A stretch of DNA of 64,000 bases, from positions 54,396-118,395 of the forward strand of contig CALUZP010000149.1 of NCBI GenBank assembly GCA_944325325.1, written 5' to 3'. Below the pieces are notes generated by a model. That model saw only the letters and a list, made by a program, of their open reading frames with translations, made no database searches and was not told where the DNA came from. The position numbers and the translations under genes are program-made. The stretch's first letter is position 1; the number at the start of each line of letters is the position of its first letter. The stretch comes from an uncultured Desulfovibrionaceae bacterium. Its GTDB lineage: Bacteria > Desulfobacterota > Desulfovibrionia > Desulfovibrionales > Desulfovibrionaceae. Below are positions 61,268 through 64,000 of the stretch, one piece after another.

Positions 61268-62227
61268 CTAGCTGTTTTGGCTTTCTGGTTCTGGATTGGG
61301 CTCGGTGTCCATCGTATCGACATTGACGCCAAGCGCACGCAACAGGGACAGCAGGGCTTCTTCGCCTTCGTAGGGAATGGTGATCTTGCCTGCCTGGTCA
61401 GTGCCAGAGACAGTAACTTTGGAATGAAGCCGCTCGCGCAGTTGCTGCTGGGCGTGTTTGAGCCGTACAGGTTTTGGCTGACGGGCAGCCGGCTTGGCTG
61501 GTCCTGCCACCGAAACGGGCAGCCGGCCTTCACGCTTGAAGCAGGACACGGCATTTTCGGCATCACGGACAGAGAGACCTTTTTCCAGGATAGCTTCATA
61601 GAGGGTGGCCTGCGCTTCCTCGTCGTTCAGGGCAAGCAATGTGCGCGCGTGTCCGGCTGTCAGTTCGCCGGTGTGGATAGCTTCAAGCATGGCCTCGGGC
61701 AGTTGCAGCAGCCTGAGCGTGTTGGCCACAGCCGGACGGCTTTTGCCAAGACGGCTGGCCAGTTCCTCCTGACTGAGTTTGAGGCGCTCACGCAACGTGG
61801 CCATGGCCCTGGCCTCTTCGACAGGGTTGAGATCTTCACGTTGCAGATTTTCAACCAGGGCGACAGTCAGCGCCTCGTCGTCAGACATGTCGCGGACAAT
61901 GACCGGCAGTTGTGACAGACCGGCCCGTTTGGCTGCCCGCCAGCGGCGTTCGCCCGCAACAATTTCGTAGCGCTCCCCGGGATCATTTGCCAATGGCCTG
62001 ACGAGCAGGGGTTGAATGACCCCCTGATTGCGGATGGATGCGGCCAGTTCGTCGAGCAGTTCTTCATCAAAAATTTGACGGGGCTGCCCCTCTCCTGGAG
62101 TCAGCTTAAAAATGGGCAGAGTGCGAATGTCCCCTTCTGTGTCGTTGACAGAATGAGATGCGGAATCTGTCTTATCAATACGGAAGAGGGTATCGAGGCC
62201 TCGCCCCAGTCCGCGCTGTGCGCTCAT
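61268..62227 (-). CDS. parB: Chromosome-partitioning protein ParB
   Basis: 319 aa. N-terminal CTPase domain with GQPRQIFDEELLDELAASI, VQPLLVRP-type sequence and the GERRWRAAKRAG motif. Central parS-binding helix-turn-helix (about 145-205, LSQEELASRLGKSRPAVANTLRLLQLP). C-terminal dimerisation segment. It spreads from parS and acts with ParA in origin segregation. GGAG precedes ATG 62227. A DnaA-box-like TTCTCCACA (62233-62241, one mismatch) overlaps its leader. Confidence 0.95.
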   Translation of the reverse strand: MSAQRGLGRGLDTLFRIDKTDSASHSVNDTEGDIRTLPIFKLTPGEGQPRQIFDEELLDELAASIRNQGVIQPLLVRPLANDPGERYEIVAGERRWRAAKRAGLSQLPVIVRDMSDDEALTVALVENLQREDLNPVEEARAMATLRERLKLSQEELASRLGKSRPAVANTLRLLQLPEAMLEAIHTGELTAGHARTLLALNDEEAQATLYEAILEKGLSVRDAENAVSCFKREGRLPVSVAGPAKPAARQPKPVRLKHAQQQLRERLHSKVTVSGTDQAGKITIPYEGEEALLSLLRALGVNVDTMDTEPNPEPESQNS

Positions 62228-62584
62228 GACATTTCTCCACAGCCGGTCTGGCCGGCATGCTGGTTTGTGGCGGTGCTGCCGCCGTGCTGGTTTTCTGGTC
62301 GCTCCAGACAGACTGCACAGCAGGGAACCTGGGCTCTATGGTTCTCTGCCGGTGTTGTCTGATTTCGTACAGATCAGGGATAGCATTCCTTTGTCCAGTT
62401 CCGTGCGACGGAGCACGGGGAAACCCGGTTTTTGTCTGACAAAACAAATACCGCTGTGCCAGCTTGTTGTAACGGCCTAGCAGCATCGTTGCATAACCAC
62501 ATGGGGCCGTGCCGTTATGGAAGCAGGAAGAAGGGGCTCCTGACCGGCATCGTACCGGCCTTCTGTCCGAGGTGTGTGGCAGGG
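62228..62584. other. parA-parB intergenic region
   Basis: 357 bp, unusually long for a parAB pair. No gene or terminator seen; parB may have its own promoter here. Confidence 0.5.
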
Positions 62585-63376
62585 TTATTTATAGGCAGTG
62601 GATTCTTTTTTACGGATTTTGCGCCGTACGACCTCCTTGGCCAGCGCCAGATAGGATTCTGCGCCCTTGGACTTGACGTCATAGTGCAGGATTGACTTGC
62701 CATGGCTTGGCGCTTCAGAAAGGCGGATATTGCGGGGGATCATGGTAGAAAAGACGGTTGTGCCAAAACAGCGTTCCACCTCGGCTTTGACTTGCCTGGA
62801 AAGACGATTGCGCCCGTCATACATAGTAAGGGCGATGCCCAGAATTTCCAGCGCGGGGTTGAGGCGTTTTTTTACTTGCTCGACCGTCTGGCGCAGTTTG
62901 ACGAGCCCTTCAAGTGCAAAGAATTCGCATTGCAATGGGATAAGAACTTCAGTAGCCGCGCAAAGGGCATTGAGTGTGATCAATCCCAGGGAAGGAGGAC
63001 AATCGAGGATGATATAGTCAAAGCGGGCCTGGACAGTGTTCAGAACGTCCTGAAGATAGTATTCGCGTGCCATTTTTTCAACTAGTTCGAGCTCGACAGC
63101 AACAAGATCCGTTGTCGCCGGCAATAGTGACAGATATGGCGACACAGGGTTGATAATGGCCTTTGGAGTCATTTCAGGAGCAAAAAACACTGTATAGAGG
63201 CTGCGATCCAGGGCTGCCTGATCAACACCCAGACCGCTTGTAGCGTTGCCTTGTGGATCGCAGTCCACCAGCAGAACTTTTTTTTCCATGATAGCCAGCG
63301 ATGCGGCAAGGTTGATAGCCGTTGTCGTTTTGCCGACACCGCCTTTTTGATTCGCGATCGCGATAATCCGCGCCAT
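62585..63376 (-). CDS. parA: Chromosome-partitioning ATPase ParA (Soj)
   Basis: 263 aa from ATG 63376 (MARIIAIANQKGGVGKTTTAINLA), with the deviant Walker A KGGVGKTT at residues 11-18, Walker A' VDCDPQGNATSGLG and Walker B ILDCPPSLGLIT. MinD/ParA-type ATPase whose DNA-bound gradient moves ParB-parS complexes. The frame is open 46 codons further upstream, but that part includes the parS site and has no conserved residues. CAGGAG lies correctly before ATG 63376. Confidence 0.95.
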   Translation of the reverse strand: MARIIAIANQKGGVGKTTTAINLAASLAIMEKKVLLVDCDPQGNATSGLGVDQAALDRSLYTVFFAPEMTPKAIINPVSPYLSLLPATTDLVAVELELVEKMAREYYLQDVLNTVQARFDYIILDCPPSLGLITLNALCAATEVLIPLQCEFFALEGLVKLRQTVEQVKKRLNPALEILGIALTMYDGRNRLSRQVKAEVERCFGTTVFSTMIPRNIRLSEAPSHGKSILHYDVKSKGAESYLALAKEVVRRKIRKKESTAYK

Positions 63377-63389
63377 GAATATTGTCTCC

Positions 63390-63405
63390 TGTTTCACGTG
63401 AAACG
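63390..63405. promoter_or_regulatory. parS centromere site
   Basis: TGTTTCACGTGAAACG, matching the consensus TGTTTCACGTGAAACA at 15 of 16 positions (14-bp perfect palindrome GTTTCACGTGAAAC). It sits just upstream of the parA ribosome-binding site, so ParB bound here could also control parA. Confidence 0.95.
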
Positions 63406-63914
63406 CGCCATGATTAGTGATAGACAGAATGACGTGTTTCGTCAAGAATTCTTGGCTCTGCGGCGTGTTAGCTTCGTGTATAACGTCCGCAGTTTGCACT
63501 TCTGTATTCCGCATATAGGAAATTGGAGACAGTTATTTGGGAATCTGTCAGATTTTTATAGGCGCAGGTCAGTGAAAAAGTTGTCTGGCTGTATTGAATC
63601 GGCTGCTTATACGTTTTGTAGAATTCAGAAGACCGGCTATAACGCTTGTTACCGGCAAATAGTGCCGTGGAAAATACGACCCGCAGTCCTTGCAAGAGGT
63701 CATGCCGCAGCAGTCGGAATATGTGTGCTGTCAACGAGGTCTGCACTTCCTGCGAGCAGGGTAACGCGGTCAAGCTGTTCTGGCAGGTTCAGTGCGAATT
63801 TCTTATGTTCTGATCGCATTGATATGTGTATCCATTATTACCAGGAGCAAGACAGCACAATTTCTCTGATGGAGCTTATCCAAGTGAAAAGGTTCAGGGG
63901 AACACCCCGGCTGG

Positions 63915-63932
63915 TTTTTTTTTTTTTTTTTT
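63915..63932 (+). repeat. 18-nt poly-T tract
   Basis: Eighteen consecutive T, by far the longest homopolymer in the window, preceded by a weak GGGG-AACA-CCCC hairpin. Either an extreme terminator tail, a slippage-prone tract or a sequencing/assembly artefact near the window edge. Confidence 0.6.
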
Positions 63933-64000
63933 ATTTTGTGGAATGTTCAAGCGTTTCTGAAGAGATAGATTCATTCTCTGTTGGTTGGAGTGCGGGGGAA

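Larger units (their letters stand above)
63377..64000. other. Region upstream of parA: parS, poly-T tract, no gene seen
   Basis: 624 bp to the window edge. Contains parS (63390-63405), an 18-T homopolymer (63915-63932) and AT-rich flanks. A 101-codon minus frame (63468-63773) has no ribosome-binding site and no recognisable features. Confidence 0.5.

Noticed and set aside
63468..63773. 101-codon minus-strand gene upstream of parA
   Set aside because: No ribosome-binding site, no family features, and its 3' end runs into the parA leader region.

Overview
The window looks like the origin-proximal part of a chromosome from a GC-rich, anaerobic, sulfur-reducing member of the Desulfovibrionales. 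The signs are a Wolinella-type FrdB, a Desulfovibrio-type 2[4Fe-4S] ferredoxin, a flavoredoxin-like protein, LPS-assembly genes, a TRAP transporter beside a glycyl radical enzyme, and a UGA-containing IscA/HesB-like gene. Genus and species cannot be fixed by eye. I saw no rRNA or tRNA gene, CRISPR array, insertion sequence or prophage.

Layout. 0-7.5 kb: end of a fumarate reductase operon (frdA tail, frdB), mgsA, ilvA, then an overlapping run of HD-domain gene, ddl and waaA, then a universal stress gene. 7.9-11 kb (minus): fba-gapA and surE. 11-13.2 kb: a YhaM-type exoribonuclease and tmk. 13.4-14.9 kb (minus): an M23 peptidase. 15.3-23.2 kb: dnaA, dnaN, gyrB, gyrA, the classic origin-flanking block, with an AT-rich palindrome upstream of dnaA. 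23.9-32.9 kb: thrC, a sodium symporter, ferredoxin, a YkgJ/hypothetical/TPR trio, glmS, queA. 33.3-40.7 kb: sfsA (minus), an aminotransferase, pgi, a sensor kinase/sigma-54 regulator pair, flavoredoxin.

41.1-50 kb is the most interesting accessory region. A PAS/AAA+ sigma-54 activator is divergent from a seven-gene minus-strand cluster: glycyl radical enzyme (GRE), its activase, a Cys-type IscA/HesB-like protein, TRAP transporter P-Q-M, and a second IscA/HesB-like protein with an in-frame UGA read here as selenocysteine. A textbook sigma-54 promoter (TGGCAC-N5-TTGCT) precedes the GRE. The GRE keeps the glycyl and thiyl radical residues but lacks the Glu two residues after the Cys that is typical of C-O, C-N and C-S eliminases, and lacks the double Cys of pyruvate formate-lyase. 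Its substrate is therefore unassigned. The cluster reads as an inducible uptake-plus-radical-catabolism module.

50.5-60.6 kb: an LTA-synthase-like sulfatase and tgt (minus), then murJ, lptF, lptG, a membrane protein and pgpA, an envelope block, then a DUF486 membrane protein (minus). 61.3-63.4 kb (minus): parA-parB with a near-perfect parS site in the parA leader, in keeping with origin proximity.

Several intergenic regions carry long hairpins without U-tracts. Two of them share a hairpin pair with compensatory changes and an identical loop.
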